Source of the DNA: Oscillospiraceae bacterium
GTDB lineage: Bacteria > Bacillota > Clostridia > Oscillospirales > WRJC01
Length of the DNA stretch: 64,000 nt
Direction of reading: 5' to 3'
Assembly (NCBI GenBank): GCA_009783265.1
Contig: WRHM01000001.1
Coordinates: forward strand, 682,001-746,000
The notes beneath the pieces were generated by a model. It was not told where the DNA came from. It worked only from the letters and a program-made list of their open reading frames with translations, and ran no database searches. The position numbers and the translations under genes were made by a program. Below are positions 27,383 to 35,701 of the stretch, one piece after another (position 1 is the first letter of the stretch; every line of letters begins with the position of its first letter).

Positions 27383-27480
27383 GGGCGCGCAATGCGCGTC
27401 CGTGTAAAAAATTAAAAAATCGGTTCGCAAAAGATTAAAATTTAAAATTGGTTTGCGGGCGCGCATTGCGCGTCCCTACC
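27379..27480. repeat. REP-like pair between rpoA and rplQ, overlapping the rpoA stop codon
   Basis: Left arm GTAGGGGCGCGCAATGCGCG at 27379; right arm GGGCGCGCATTGCGCGTCCC plus TAC near 27458-27479. About 50 AT-rich bases separate them. The first arm's TAG is the rpoA stop. Confidence 0.9.
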
Positions 27481-27523
27481 AAACAATAAATACGGTAAAG
27501 TATATAAAGGAGGTATAAGAATA

Positions 27524-28240
27524 ATGCCCACAGCCAGAAAATTAGGCAAAAGAGCAGACCAGAGACGGGCGATGCTCCGCGGTATGGTCACGCTGCTTTT
27601 AGATAAAGGCAGGATAGAGACTACTCTTGCCAGAGCCAAAGAATTAAAAAGAGTTGCGGATAAAATGATAACTATCGGCAAGAAAAATACGCTTGCCGCA
27701 AAGCGCGCAGCTTTTGCTTATATAACAAAAGAAGAGGTCGTGAAGAAATTATTTGACCGGATCGCGCCGTCATTTGAAAACAGAAACGGCGGATATACAA
27801 GAGTTTTGAAATTAGGCCCGCGCAGGGGCGACGGGGCTGAAATGGCGATTATAGAACTTGTGAACTATACGCCGAAAGATAAAAAAGACAAGAAAGATAA
27901 AACTAAGAAAGAAAAAGAAACTAAAGAAGTTAAAGACACTAAAGAGAAGAAAGAAACAAAGCCTGCTGAAAAGAAAGAGACCAAAGAAGCCGCAGAAGAA
28001 AAGAAAGAACCTGTAGAAGCTAAAAAGACAAGGGCTCCCAGAGCTAAAAAACCGACAGTTGTTGAAAAAGAAGCAGAAGAAATCAAAGAAGCAGAACCGG
28101 TTGTAGTTGAAGAAGCTGAAGTAGTCGAGGAAATCGTTGAAGAACCTGAAACAGTTGAAGTAGCCGAAGAAGTTGCGGAGGTTGAGGCTGAAGAAGAAAC
28201 GGCTGAAACTGAAGAAATTGCGGAGACGGCAGAAGAATAA
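27524..28240 (+). CDS. rplQ: 50S ribosomal protein L17 with long charged C-terminal tail
   Basis: The first 115 or so residues are L17 ([20 protein letters not shown], then [20 protein letters not shown] and the ending [18 protein letters not shown]). They are followed by about 120 residues, first lysine-rich ([19 protein letters not shown]) and then almost purely Glu/Val/Ala. L17 normally has about 115-130 residues. It is the last gene of the supercluster, as usual after rpoA. AAAGGAGG site. Confidence 0.95.
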   Translation: MPTARKLGKRADQRRAMLRGMVTLLLDKGRIETTLARAKELKRVADKMITIGKKNTLAAKRAAFAYITKEEVVKKLFDRIAPSFENRNGGYTRVLKLGPRRGDGAEMAIIELVNYTPKDKKDKKDKTKKEKETKEVKDTKEKKETKPAEKKETKEAAEEKKEPVEAKKTRAPRAKKPTVVEKEAEEIKEAEPVVVEEAEVVEEIVEEPETVEVAEEVAEVEAEEETAETEEIAETAEE

Positions 28241-28249
28241 AAAAATAAA

Positions 28250-28287
28250 TTGTAGGGAATGGATTATATTAATCCGTTCCCTATTTA
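28250..28287 (+). terminator. Probable terminator of the ribosomal operon, built from a REP-like hairpin
   Basis: TTGTAGGGAATGGATT and AATCCGTTCCCTATTT form a stem followed by a T-rich stretch. It begins with the GTAG of the repeat family. Because it comes directly after the final gene, it may have been co-opted as terminator. Confidence 0.65.
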
Positions 28288-28298
28288 ATATTCCAAAT

Positions 28299-28313
28299 CG
28301 TTAAAAAACATGA
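28299..28313 (+). promoter_or_regulatory. Candidate operator, copy 1
   Basis: CGTTAAAAAACATGA. It matches the copy at 28351-28365 in 14 of 15 bases and lies 52 bases upstream in direct orientation, about five helical turns. Confidence 0.5.
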
Positions 28314-28342
28314 AAAATATTTAATAATCGTGAAAATAACGC

Positions 28343-28371
28343 TTGACAAACGTTAATAAACATGATATACT
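28343..28371 (+). promoter_or_regulatory. Promoter of the DeoR-FtsK-gamma regulator
   Basis: TTGACA (28343-28348), 17-base spacer, TATACT (28366-28371), with TG before the -10. The second operator-like repeat fills the spacer, so binding there should block RNA polymerase. Confidence 0.8.
28351..28365 (+). promoter_or_regulatory. Candidate operator, copy 2, inside the promoter spacer
   Basis: CGTTAATAAACATGA, the near-identical partner of 28299-28313. Position between -35 and -10 points to autorepression by the regulator encoded downstream, as is common for DeoR-type proteins. Confidence 0.55.
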
Positions 28372-28390
28372 GTGAATAATACAAAAAAAC

Positions 28391-28437
28391 ACCCGGCTCT
28401 GCGGAGCCACCCTCTTTAAATTAAAGAGGGTAGGGGG
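28391..28437. repeat. Partial composite repeat in the 5' leader of the regulator gene
   Basis: ACCCGGCTCTGCGGAGCCACCC plus CTCTTTAAATTAAAGAGGG. It matches half of the larger CCCTCTTT-family elements and will form two hairpins in the mRNA leader. Confidence 0.65.
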
Positions 28438-28492
28438 AATTTTTAATTTTATGTATATTATTAAATTTAAATTAAACAGGAGTGGTTTATTA

Positions 28493-29566
28493 ATGTTTAT
28501 TGAAGAAAGACATGCGGAGATCTTAAAGATTATCAGCGAAACCGGGAGAATATCGATCGGCGATATTCAACAGAAATTTGAAGTGTCAGTAGATTCCGCG
28601 CGTAGGGATTTACGGATACTCGAAGAAAAAGGCTTGCTTAAAAGAACGCACGGAGGTGCGATTCCGTTGCGACAAGTAGGCGCGACACTGAGCCGTTATA
28701 TCGACATGAAAAAATACGCGGAAATGGACAACCCGGACGTTTGGCCGAATTATGCGGCGGTCGCGAAAAAAGCGGCAGAGTTTATCAAAGAAAACGATAT
28801 TGTATTTTTGACAAGCGGATCGCTCGGATTTATCATGGTCAGATATTTGCCGAAGAATTTTAAATATACGCTGGTTGTAAATTCCGTTGCGTTGGCAGAC
28901 GGGTTGAAGTTTTGGGATAATATAACGGTGTATGTGACGGGAGGGAAAATGCGTATGCACAGCAGGGCAAATATGGTCGATACGCTCGCGGCAAATTTTG
29001 TGAAGAATATGCGCTTTGACCTGAATTTATGTACTGGCGGAGGGTATAATGCAGAATTTGGATTGTCAAACGGCACGGACGAAACTTGTAATTTCCAGAG
29101 GACTGTTATTGAACAGTCAAGAAAAAATATTATTATGGCGCCAAATCAAAAACTTGGCATTACGGCATTTATTAAAGTCTGCGACGCGGATAAGTTTGAT
29201 GTGTTAGTCACAGATTGGGACGCTGTGGAAGATGAACTGGCGAAAATCGAAGAACTCGGCGTACAGGTTATCGTTGTTGAGCAGGAAGAAGATAATATAA
29301 ATAATATAAAAAAAGAAGAAGATAATTTTGCTGCCGACGAAAAACCGAATAAAGACGACCCTATGTTAAAATCAGCGATCGAAGTCGCGCTTGAAAATGG
29401 GACTGTGTCAACGTCGGTTTTACAAACGAAATTATCTTTGGGATATTCAAGAGCGGCGAGAATTATCAATACAATGGAGAAAATGAATATTATAGGGCCG
29501 TTTAACGGTTCAACGCCGAGAAAAGTTCTTATCACAAAAGAAGATTTTATAGAGATGTTTAAATAA
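28493..29566 (+). CDS. DeoR-family regulator fused to an FtsK-gamma-like winged helix
   Basis: The protein is 357 residues from the ATG at 28493 (AGGAG at 28479-28483). Residues 1-57 are a DeoR helix-turn-helix (ERHAEILKIISETGRISIGD, then SVDSARRDLRILEEKGLLKR). Residues about 70-265 are the sugar-phosphate-sensing DeoR C-terminal domain, with a degenerate middle. After an acidic linker (about 265-290), the last 68 residues match the FtsK/SpoIIIE gamma domain: LQTKLSLGYSRAARIINTME and IIGPFNGSTPRKVLI. In FtsK that domain reads KOPS sequences. No ATPase motor is present. Two candidate operators precede the gene. The fusion is unusual; its function is unknown. Confidence 0.8.
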   Translation: MFIEERHAEILKIISETGRISIGDIQQKFEVSVDSARRDLRILEEKGLLKRTHGGAIPLRQVGATLSRYIDMKKYAEMDNPDVWPNYAAVAKKAAEFIKENDIVFLTSGSLGFIMVRYLPKNFKYTLVVNSVALADGLKFWDNITVYVTGGKMRMHSRANMVDTLAANFVKNMRFDLNLCTGGGYNAEFGLSNGTDETCNFQRTVIEQSRKNIIMAPNQKLGITAFIKVCDADKFDVLVTDWDAVEDELAKIEELGVQVIVVEQEEDNINNIKKEEDNFAADEKPNKDDPMLKSAIEVALENGTVSTSVLQTKLSLGYSRAARIINTMEKMNIIGPFNGSTPRKVLITKEDFIEMFK

Positions 29567-29619
29567 AAAATAAGGAGCGGCAAATTGCCGCCCTTACGCA
29601 ATAAAATGTAAATTTATTA

Positions 29620-29648
29620 TTGACAATTCGATAAAATTATGATATAAT
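29620..29648 (+). promoter_or_regulatory. Promoter of the toxin-antitoxin pair
   Basis: Perfect TTGACA (29620-29625), 17-base spacer and TATAAT (29643-29648). Confidence 0.85.
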
Positions 29649-29684
29649 ATTGATAATATATTGATATTTTAAGGGGAAATAATT

Positions 29685-29942
29685 ATGATTCAAATACGTC
29701 CTGTCTCCGATTTGCGGAACAAATTCACAGAAATCGAACGTACCGTCAGCAACGGCGAGCCGGTATATCTGACTAAAAACGGCTATGGTTCAATGGTGGT
29801 GATGAGCCTTGAAAAGTATGCCGAAATTACAAACGATATAGAATTGAAATTAGACGAAGCTGATAAATTTGCCGAACAATCGGATTCGCGCCTCACACAC
29901 GAAGATGTTTTTGCAAAACTACGGGGAAAAATTCATGAATAA
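29685..29942 (+). CDS. Phd/YefM-type antitoxin
   Basis: The protein is 85 residues. The N-terminal PVSDLRNKFTEIERTVSNGEPVYLTKNGYG is the Phd/YefM DNA-binding fold, followed by MSLEKYAEI and an acidic C-terminus that should wrap the toxin. AAGGGG site. It overlaps the toxin gene by 8 bases. Such antitoxins usually repress their own promoter, which lies just upstream. Confidence 0.88.
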   Translation: MIQIRPVSDLRNKFTEIERTVSNGEPVYLTKNGYGSMVVMSLEKYAEITNDIELKLDEADKFAEQSDSRLTHEDVFAKLRGKIHE

Positions 29943-30246
29943 AAAATATACTTTGCGTTATTTGACTCTGTTTGATAAAGATATAACGGAAACGGTAAAC
30001 TATATTGCCGTAAATCTGCAAGACCCTATTTCGGCGGAACGTTTTGTCGATGAAGTTGAGGCGGCGATAGAAAAACGTCTTGAAATGCCAAAGGCATTTG
30101 CGCCATATCCGTCAACTAAAAAACGAAAATATCCGTATTATCGAATAAATATAAAAAATTATTCGGTTTTTTATGTAGTGATTGGAAACGTAATGGAAGT
30201 CAGGCGGTTTTTATATAATAAACGTAATATAGATGACATGCTTTAA
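29935..30246 (+). CDS. ParE/RelE-superfamily toxin
   Basis: The protein is 103 residues from ATG 29935. The fold signature is readable: YTLRYLTLFDKDITETVNYI, AERFVDEVEAAIEKRLEMP, and the C-terminal YYRINIKNYSVFYVV and VRRFLYNKRNIDDML strands. ParE toxins poison gyrase and RelE toxins cut mRNA; which applies cannot be read. Coupled to the antitoxin by overlap. Confidence 0.85.
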   Translation: MNKKYTLRYLTLFDKDITETVNYIAVNLQDPISAERFVDEVEAAIEKRLEMPKAFAPYPSTKKRKYPYYRINIKNYSVFYVVIGNVMEVRRFLYNKRNIDDML

Positions 30247-30249
30247 AAC

Positions 30250-32976
30250 TTATTTCACATTCACATTCACGCCGTCCGGCACATTTATCTTGTCAAATAT
30301 TATCTTCCCGTCGTCGCCTTTATGCCAGCTTATCTCTATATCGCCCAATGGGTGCGGGAATACGCCTTTTGCCCATTTTATATGATCCGTCGTTTTAACG
30401 TCGAGAATTATATTATTTAACCCCTGTTTTATATCAAAATTCACGCCGAGAATATATCTTGACATGATATACGCCGGGCTTGCGGTCCACGCATGGCACT
30501 GGCTTGCCTCCAAATCAAAATGTTCCGGAGTTGTTTTAAGCCCTTTAGATAAAAACCAGCCCCAGCCTTCTTTCATGCAGGATTCGGCAGTTTTATACAT
30601 TCCGGCTTTATATAAACTGTCAAAGATATAATATCCGTAGCTTGTCGTAAACGCAACGCCGCCGAATGCGTCATAGCCGTTTTTGAAGAACGGGACAAGA
30701 AGCGGCTCAAGAGTTTTTTGTATTACCGCGAGTTTATCCTCGCTGACAACTCCGGCGCGTACTGCAAATAACGAAGCGTGCGGGGAAAAATACTGCATTT
30801 CTGTATTGTCTGAAAACAAGCCTTTTTCTTCGCTCCAAAAAGCGGCTGGGATTGATTTCTCTAAAATTTTTATTCTCTTAGTCATATATTCATAATCATT
30901 TTGTTTATTTATCTCTTTCGCCAGAAACTGCGCACCGCGCAAAGCGATTAAATACAGACAGGTAAATATGCAGTTTATGCCCCTGTTATTCGTGCAGCCG
31001 CCGTCGCCTAAATGACGCGTGCGTTTATCGTTGGGATTATTCAGGTCGGGCGGGTCGGCGTCCAGAAGATAATCGTCGCGTTCGTCGGACAACGCGTTAA
31101 AGACATTCATGTTCGTGATTATCGAATCCCACCATGCTTCGATTAATTTTTTATCGCCCGTATATAAATAATAACTGTAAAACCCGTCAACTACATAAAG
31201 CGAAAAATCAGGTAAAATATAATCGCCGGTATTGGGATATAAGCATCTGTACTGGCCGGTCGGGTGAATTGACTGCGCGTATAATTCAAGCGAGCGTTTC
31301 ATGAGTTTCTGGTCGCCGAAACACGCTAAATTATTGTGATACTGCACGAGAGTGTCGAGAACATACAGACCTCTCTCTCTGTCAACGCAGTCGTCGTAAG
31401 CGTCCTCCATGTTTACAGACTGCGTTCTGGCGCATAATTCCCATATATTATTTAAGCACGGGTCAGAACACTCGAACTTTCCGGGTTTATTTACGGGATA
31501 ATGCCCTGATATAAAATCTATTTTTTCAAGAATAACATCGCCTGAAGTATTTCTTACAGTTATGTTTAAATATTTGAATCCCCTCGGCTGAACAGGCGAC
31601 CAGTTTATTATATTGCCGCCGTCTGAGCAAACCAGCCTGTCGCCCAACGGAATCCACGACTGCTGCCGCACATGCTTATTATCAGCCATATATCTGTCGT
31701 TGTATAATAAATCAATAGTCGCGCCTTTCACGCCTTTAAAAATAAATTCCGGGAATACCAGACGCATATATTCCATGTCGAATATAAGCGTAAACCCGTC
31801 TGGATATAAATCTTTTTTAAATATAAACCCTTGTAAATTATCCGGCGCAATAAACTCTAAAGAATTGCCGTAAGTATCCCAGCTTGCCTCGCGGCACGGG
31901 CTTTCGGCTTTATTTTGTTTTGTCGAAAATACCCATTCCGTTTTTTCATCTTTAAGATTTATTTTCGTATATTTAAACAAATTCCCGCTGTTTTCGTCTC
32001 TGTCGGCAGATATTATCAGGCCTTTGTTTTTCGGGATTGCCAGATAGCAGTCATAAATATCCTGATAAATCTTCACGTTCCCCGAAACTTCATTCCACCC
32101 CTCGTTTAAACGCATGATAAAATTATATCTCAAAGGCTTGGATTCGTCCTCGAATTTCGGCTCGCATATAATATTATTCACAAAAACCGTTTCATATAAT
32201 ACAGCCGAAGCTATATCCTGCTTGCATGGCGAATAAATAAAAGTATTCCAATCGACAGTATCTTTATATTGCGTCTGAGGCTTGGTCGTATCGAGTGTAT
32301 ATGGCAATCCGATATAAAACGAATATAAATCTTCGTCGTTATTTAACGGGAAAACTCTTGTTTTTGTTGTGACGGGCATGTTTTCCATTGACATAAACGG
32401 AATTTCTCTGGGGATTAATCCGCCGAAATGATTTTGATTCGCAAGCTCAACAGCGTTATGCCAGCCGGAATCGTCATAATCAGTATTTATCCAGTTTTCG
32501 TCGAATTTATTCTGGTCATAAAAAATCTGCGCGTTTAACGCAAAACTCAGTTTCGGCGTATAACGCGAATAAGCCGTGTATTCTTCGCATTTCCAGTTTT
32601 GACTGCCTGTCGATAAATCTATATCGTCTATTTTTCCCCACGCGATCATCGCGGCAATTTCCGGGACGTTCTTAAAAGTTTTGTGCCCGTGGAAATTAAC
32701 GAGTACGGCTAAAATATTTTTGCCGTTTTGCAGATATTGCGTTAAATCATAAGTATCAAATTGCGGGAACTTTGGGTCAAACCTGACAGGGCCGAACCCT
32801 ATAAAAATCCCGTTGATATATAATTTATAATTTGTGTCGGCGAAAATATTAAACTCCGCGTTTTTTATATCTGACAAATTATTTATCTCAAACGTTTTTC
32901 TGAATGCGGCATACGGATTTCTCGACGTATCGCCGCTGTTGAACCATATATATTTTGCCTGATTTACATTTGACAT
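30250..32976 (-). CDS. Alpha-L-rhamnosidase, GH78-like
   Basis: The protein is 908 residues, without a signal peptide. N-terminal beta-sandwich domains (AFRKTFEINNLSDIKNAEFN with FADTNYKLYINGIFIGFGP) precede an (alpha/alpha)6 barrel. The barrel shows the GH78 acid region as DDCVDRERGLYVLDTLVQY (about residue 530) and LEASQCHAWTASPAYIMSRY near 860. It hydrolyses terminal rhamnose from plant or microbial glycans, here in the cytoplasm. It lies at the end of the operon-like minus-strand block 35227-30250. Start with GGAGG-like site in TGGAGGAATAAAAT. Confidence 0.85.
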   Translation of the reverse strand: MSNVNQAKYIWFNSGDTSRNPYAAFRKTFEINNLSDIKNAEFNIFADTNYKLYINGIFIGFGPVRFDPKFPQFDTYDLTQYLQNGKNILAVLVNFHGHKTFKNVPEIAAMIAWGKIDDIDLSTGSQNWKCEEYTAYSRYTPKLSFALNAQIFYDQNKFDENWINTDYDDSGWHNAVELANQNHFGGLIPREIPFMSMENMPVTTKTRVFPLNNDEDLYSFYIGLPYTLDTTKPQTQYKDTVDWNTFIYSPCKQDIASAVLYETVFVNNIICEPKFEDESKPLRYNFIMRLNEGWNEVSGNVKIYQDIYDCYLAIPKNKGLIISADRDENSGNLFKYTKINLKDEKTEWVFSTKQNKAESPCREASWDTYGNSLEFIAPDNLQGFIFKKDLYPDGFTLIFDMEYMRLVFPEFIFKGVKGATIDLLYNDRYMADNKHVRQQSWIPLGDRLVCSDGGNIINWSPVQPRGFKYLNITVRNTSGDVILEKIDFISGHYPVNKPGKFECSDPCLNNIWELCARTQSVNMEDAYDDCVDRERGLYVLDTLVQYHNNLACFGDQKLMKRSLELYAQSIHPTGQYRCLYPNTGDYILPDFSLYVVDGFYSYYLYTGDKKLIEAWWDSIITNMNVFNALSDERDDYLLDADPPDLNNPNDKRTRHLGDGGCTNNRGINCIFTCLYLIALRGAQFLAKEINKQNDYEYMTKRIKILEKSIPAAFWSEEKGLFSDNTEMQYFSPHASLFAVRAGVVSEDKLAVIQKTLEPLLVPFFKNGYDAFGGVAFTTSYGYYIFDSLYKAGMYKTAESCMKEGWGWFLSKGLKTTPEHFDLEASQCHAWTASPAYIMSRYILGVNFDIKQGLNNIILDVKTTDHIKWAKGVFPHPLGDIEISWHKGDDGKIIFDKINVPDGVNVNVK

Positions 32977-33018
32977 ATATTTTATTCCTCCATGATTTAT
33001 AATACGTAAATATATAGC

Positions 33019-33046
33019 GCAGGGGCGACCATTGCGCGGCCGCCCG
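33019..33046. repeat. Degenerate REP-like hairpin
   Basis: GCAGGGGCGACCATTGCGCG followed by GCCGCCCG. The foot is GCAG instead of GTAG and the inner stem is imperfect. Confidence 0.5.
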
Positions 33047-33071
33047 TTTTATTTTATATATTTTATTTTTA

Positions 33072-34559
33072 TCAGTCCATCCCCAAAGCTTTAATTACCG
33101 TATCTATCTCTTTATTTATTCTGTTTTCGACTTTCTCAAGCTGAGAGGCGAGATTGCGGTCATTCTTCTTAAACATATTCAAGAATATACCGTCGCGCAA
33201 TAAGCCGCACCATATAGTGTCGCCAAGGTCAAATACGCGGTCGCTGAAAATAATATCGAGCATTTCGGCAGATTCTTCGTCGCGCGCGAGTTTTGTCTTT
33301 AAAGAAACGTCATAATAAACAGGAATAACTGAATTAAACGATTCGCATGACAGAGCTTCCATTATTGCGCCGATATTTTCGGGATTTTCCACGGTTATCG
33401 GTATAATAAACGGGTTACAGCCTTCCATGCGGGTATAATATTTGTCCTGATCCGTATTATATTTCGGATACGGTATTATGCCGAAATCAGTATCCATACC
33501 GCGAAGCGCCTCGACTCTCTGGAATGTGCTGTTGAAAAACAAAGCCTGATTGTTTATAACAAGCGCGTCGCCGGTTTCGCTGATATTAGTGTCGTTCTTG
33601 ACGTCCTGATACCACACGTTTGTGTCGTAAGTCATAGAAAATATTTTATCTATTACTCCGGCAAATTTTTCATCGCTCCTTAAAGTAAACTGGGGTATGC
33701 CGTCGTTTGATTTTGAAATTGATTCAGTTCCGGCAGATACCCAGAAACACGGCAGGACATATTTTACCATCGAAACTAAGCCGTACCTGTCGTTCTGGTC
33801 CATGATTCCGTCGCCGTTCATGTCTTTAACAGCCGCTTTTGCCATTTCCTCGAATTTGTCAAACGTCCAGTTTCCCCCTGCGACAATTATATACGGATTT
33901 TCAAGTTCTAAATCCGTAATCATTTGTTTATTAAAAAGCAAAACGTGCGTATAATCGTATGACGGGATATCCGAAGCCCCTATTGGAAATAAAACCGTGC
34001 CGCCGAATGTCAGCGCCTGTGTGATACTGTCGTCCCAGTAAGGCTGGGTCAAATCAATATATAAATTATAATCGTCAAAATTATATCCCAGACCTTCGTT
34101 GTAATGCGTGAGCATTGTGGCGCACCACGCCGTAACTATATCATACTCGTCCGAACCGGCCAATATAGCGGGCTTTGCTTTTGAAACGTCGTTAATTTCA
34201 GTTATTAATATATTAAAACGCTCTTCTATTTTCCGGTTTCTGTGATAAATGCTGTCCTGTATAATATCTCCTGTCTGTTCTTCAAAATTCATTTCCGCGT
34301 GAAGCCAGTCGCTGTGGTGTGAAAGTATTCTGAAATTATACCCGCCGAGATCCATTTCAGGGACATTGTCTTTATTTAATTCTGGTTCCGGTTGGTCCGG
34401 TTCTTCGTCCTGAGACTCGTCTTGCCGGTCATCATCGTTTTTATTTTCTGTTTTTTCTGTATTTTCGTTTTGATTATTGCTGTCGCATGATGAAAAAATA
34501 AACGGCAGGCAGCATATTAATAAAAATATTACAAAAACAAATAATAATTGCTTTTTCAT
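33072..34559 (-). CDS. Extracellular solute-binding lipoprotein, paralog 2
   Basis: About 495 residues from the ATG at 34559 (AAAGGAG site); upstream in-frame codons lie in lexA's 3' end and are not used. A signal peptide with lipobox FSSC leads to an acidic Asn/Glu/Asp-rich linker. The three family blocks seen in the other paralogs recur as GDIIQDSIYHRNRKIEERF, DMNGDGIMDQNDRYG and TDFGIIPYPKYNTDQDKYYT. Placed between lexA and the rhamnosidase, it may bind rhamnose-containing oligosaccharides; this is inference from context only. No permeases are near. Confidence 0.8.
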   Translation of the reverse strand: MKKQLLFVFVIFLLICCLPFIFSSCDSNNQNENTEKTENKNDDDRQDESQDEEPDQPEPELNKDNVPEMDLGGYNFRILSHHSDWLHAEMNFEEQTGDIIQDSIYHRNRKIEERFNILITEINDVSKAKPAILAGSDEYDIVTAWCATMLTHYNEGLGYNFDDYNLYIDLTQPYWDDSITQALTFGGTVLFPIGASDIPSYDYTHVLLFNKQMITDLELENPYIIVAGGNWTFDKFEEMAKAAVKDMNGDGIMDQNDRYGLVSMVKYVLPCFWVSAGTESISKSNDGIPQFTLRSDEKFAGVIDKIFSMTYDTNVWYQDVKNDTNISETGDALVINNQALFFNSTFQRVEALRGMDTDFGIIPYPKYNTDQDKYYTRMEGCNPFIIPITVENPENIGAIMEALSCESFNSVIPVYYDVSLKTKLARDEESAEMLDIIFSDRVFDLGDTIWCGLLRDGIFLNMFKKNDRNLASQLEKVENRINKEIDTVIKALGMD

Positions 34560-34615
34560 AAATTTAATTCTCCTTTGCGTATATTTCGCATATATTTTCC
34601 TAAGTTTAATAAAAA

Positions 34616-35227
34616 TTAATAAAATCTCAAAACCGAAATTACTTTTCCCAAAACTGTCGCGTCTTTGACAATAATAGGCCTCATAGCCGGGTTGCACGGC
34701 TGTAAGCGTATGTTCCCGTCTTCAGTATAATATTTTTTAACTGTCGCTTCGTCGTCTATCAGGGCAACGACAATTTCACCGTTGTCGGCGTAATTTTTCT
34801 TTTCGACGACGACATAATCGCCGTTCATGATTCCGGCTTCGACCATACTGTCGCCCCTGATTTTAAGCGCGAACAGCCGCGCGTTTAAATAACTCTGCTT
34901 GTATATCGGAAAATCGAGATACCCGTCGTGATTTTCTATCGCCAGTATCGGGATACCCGCCGTGACCTGACCCACAATCGGCACTCTTATAGAAGTCCTC
35001 CTGCCGTTTGCGTCCACGTTGTCAACCCGTATCGTCCTGCTTTTGCCGGCTTCTTTTTGAATATAGCCTTTTTTCTCTAATTTCTCCAGATACGCGTGAA
35101 CCGTTGACGTGCTTTTAATATTAAGCGCAATTTTTATATCCCTCACCGAAGGGGAAAAGCCTTCTTTTTTTATTGTGTCAATAATAAACTCATACACTGC
35201 GCGTTCTTTATGATTCATTTCAGCCAT
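34616..35227 (-). CDS. lexA: LexA repressor
   Basis: The protein is 203 residues. A winged HTH (residues about 1-65, with GFSPSVRDIKIALNIKSTST) is followed by the self-cleavage domain. The cleavage bond is Ala90-Gly91 in QVTAGIP; the catalytic pair is Ser127 (RGDSMVEAG) and Lys164 (ATVKKYY). It represses SOS genes until RecA-stimulated cleavage. I could not find a convincing LexA box upstream. The next gene starts 56 bases downstream. Confidence 0.95.
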   Translation of the reverse strand: MAEMNHKERAVYEFIIDTIKKEGFSPSVRDIKIALNIKSTSTVHAYLEKLEKKGYIQKEAGKSRTIRVDNVDANGRRTSIRVPIVGQVTAGIPILAIENHDGYLDFPIYKQSYLNARLFALKIRGDSMVEAGIMNGDYVVVEKKNYADNGEIVVALIDDEATVKKYYTEDGNIRLQPCNPAMRPIIVKDATVLGKVISVLRFY

Positions 35228-35701
35228 TTTTATTAATTAATCCTGCCTTTCTGTTTTTATCATGTTATTTCGACATTTTTATAATAAATTTATGATAAAT
35301 CATATTATAACACAAAAAAATAATCAGAACAAGTATTTTGATTAAAAATTTAATATTCTTAATCAAAATTTAACAATTTATAATAATATAGTAATTCTAC
35401 TTGAAAACCACCCGTCCTACGGGTACCCCTCCACTGAGGGGAATTAGACAAAACGCCGAATTTGCGCGCAATTCCCCTCTGTGGAGGGGTGGCAAGCGTT
35501 AGCTTGACGGGGTGGTTGTAAACCTGCTTTATAATAAAAAATAAAAAAATCGCTAAAATTATGAATATAACCCAAAAGCCCCCTTTTGAAAGGGGGACAA
35601 GCGACGAAGTCGCAGGGGGATTGCAATCCTCAGTCAGCTTCGCTGCCAGCTCCTTTTAAAAGGAGCCTTTAATCTTTACACTATGATTTTGCGAATAGTT
35701 A
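35228..35701. repeat. Intergenic region between lexA and glgP with two composite repeats
   Basis: After an AT-rich stretch, a nearly perfect composite inverted repeat spans 35406-35518 (CCACCCGTCC...GGGGTGG ends, CCCCTCCACTGAGGGG centre). A second element of the AAAGCCCCC/GGAGCC family spans 35574-35670 and is the inverse of the one at 10950. No gene or RNA is seen. The second element can terminate glgP transcription. Confidence 0.75.

Noticed and set aside
13307-27480. Possible CRISPR array from the recurring palindromes
   Set aside because: Units are separated by whole genes, vary in their stems, have no regular spacers, and no cas gene is seen.
35320-35340. LexA box upstream of lexA (GAACAAGTATTTT)
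   Set aside because: Only one half-site fits; the GTTC half is missing.
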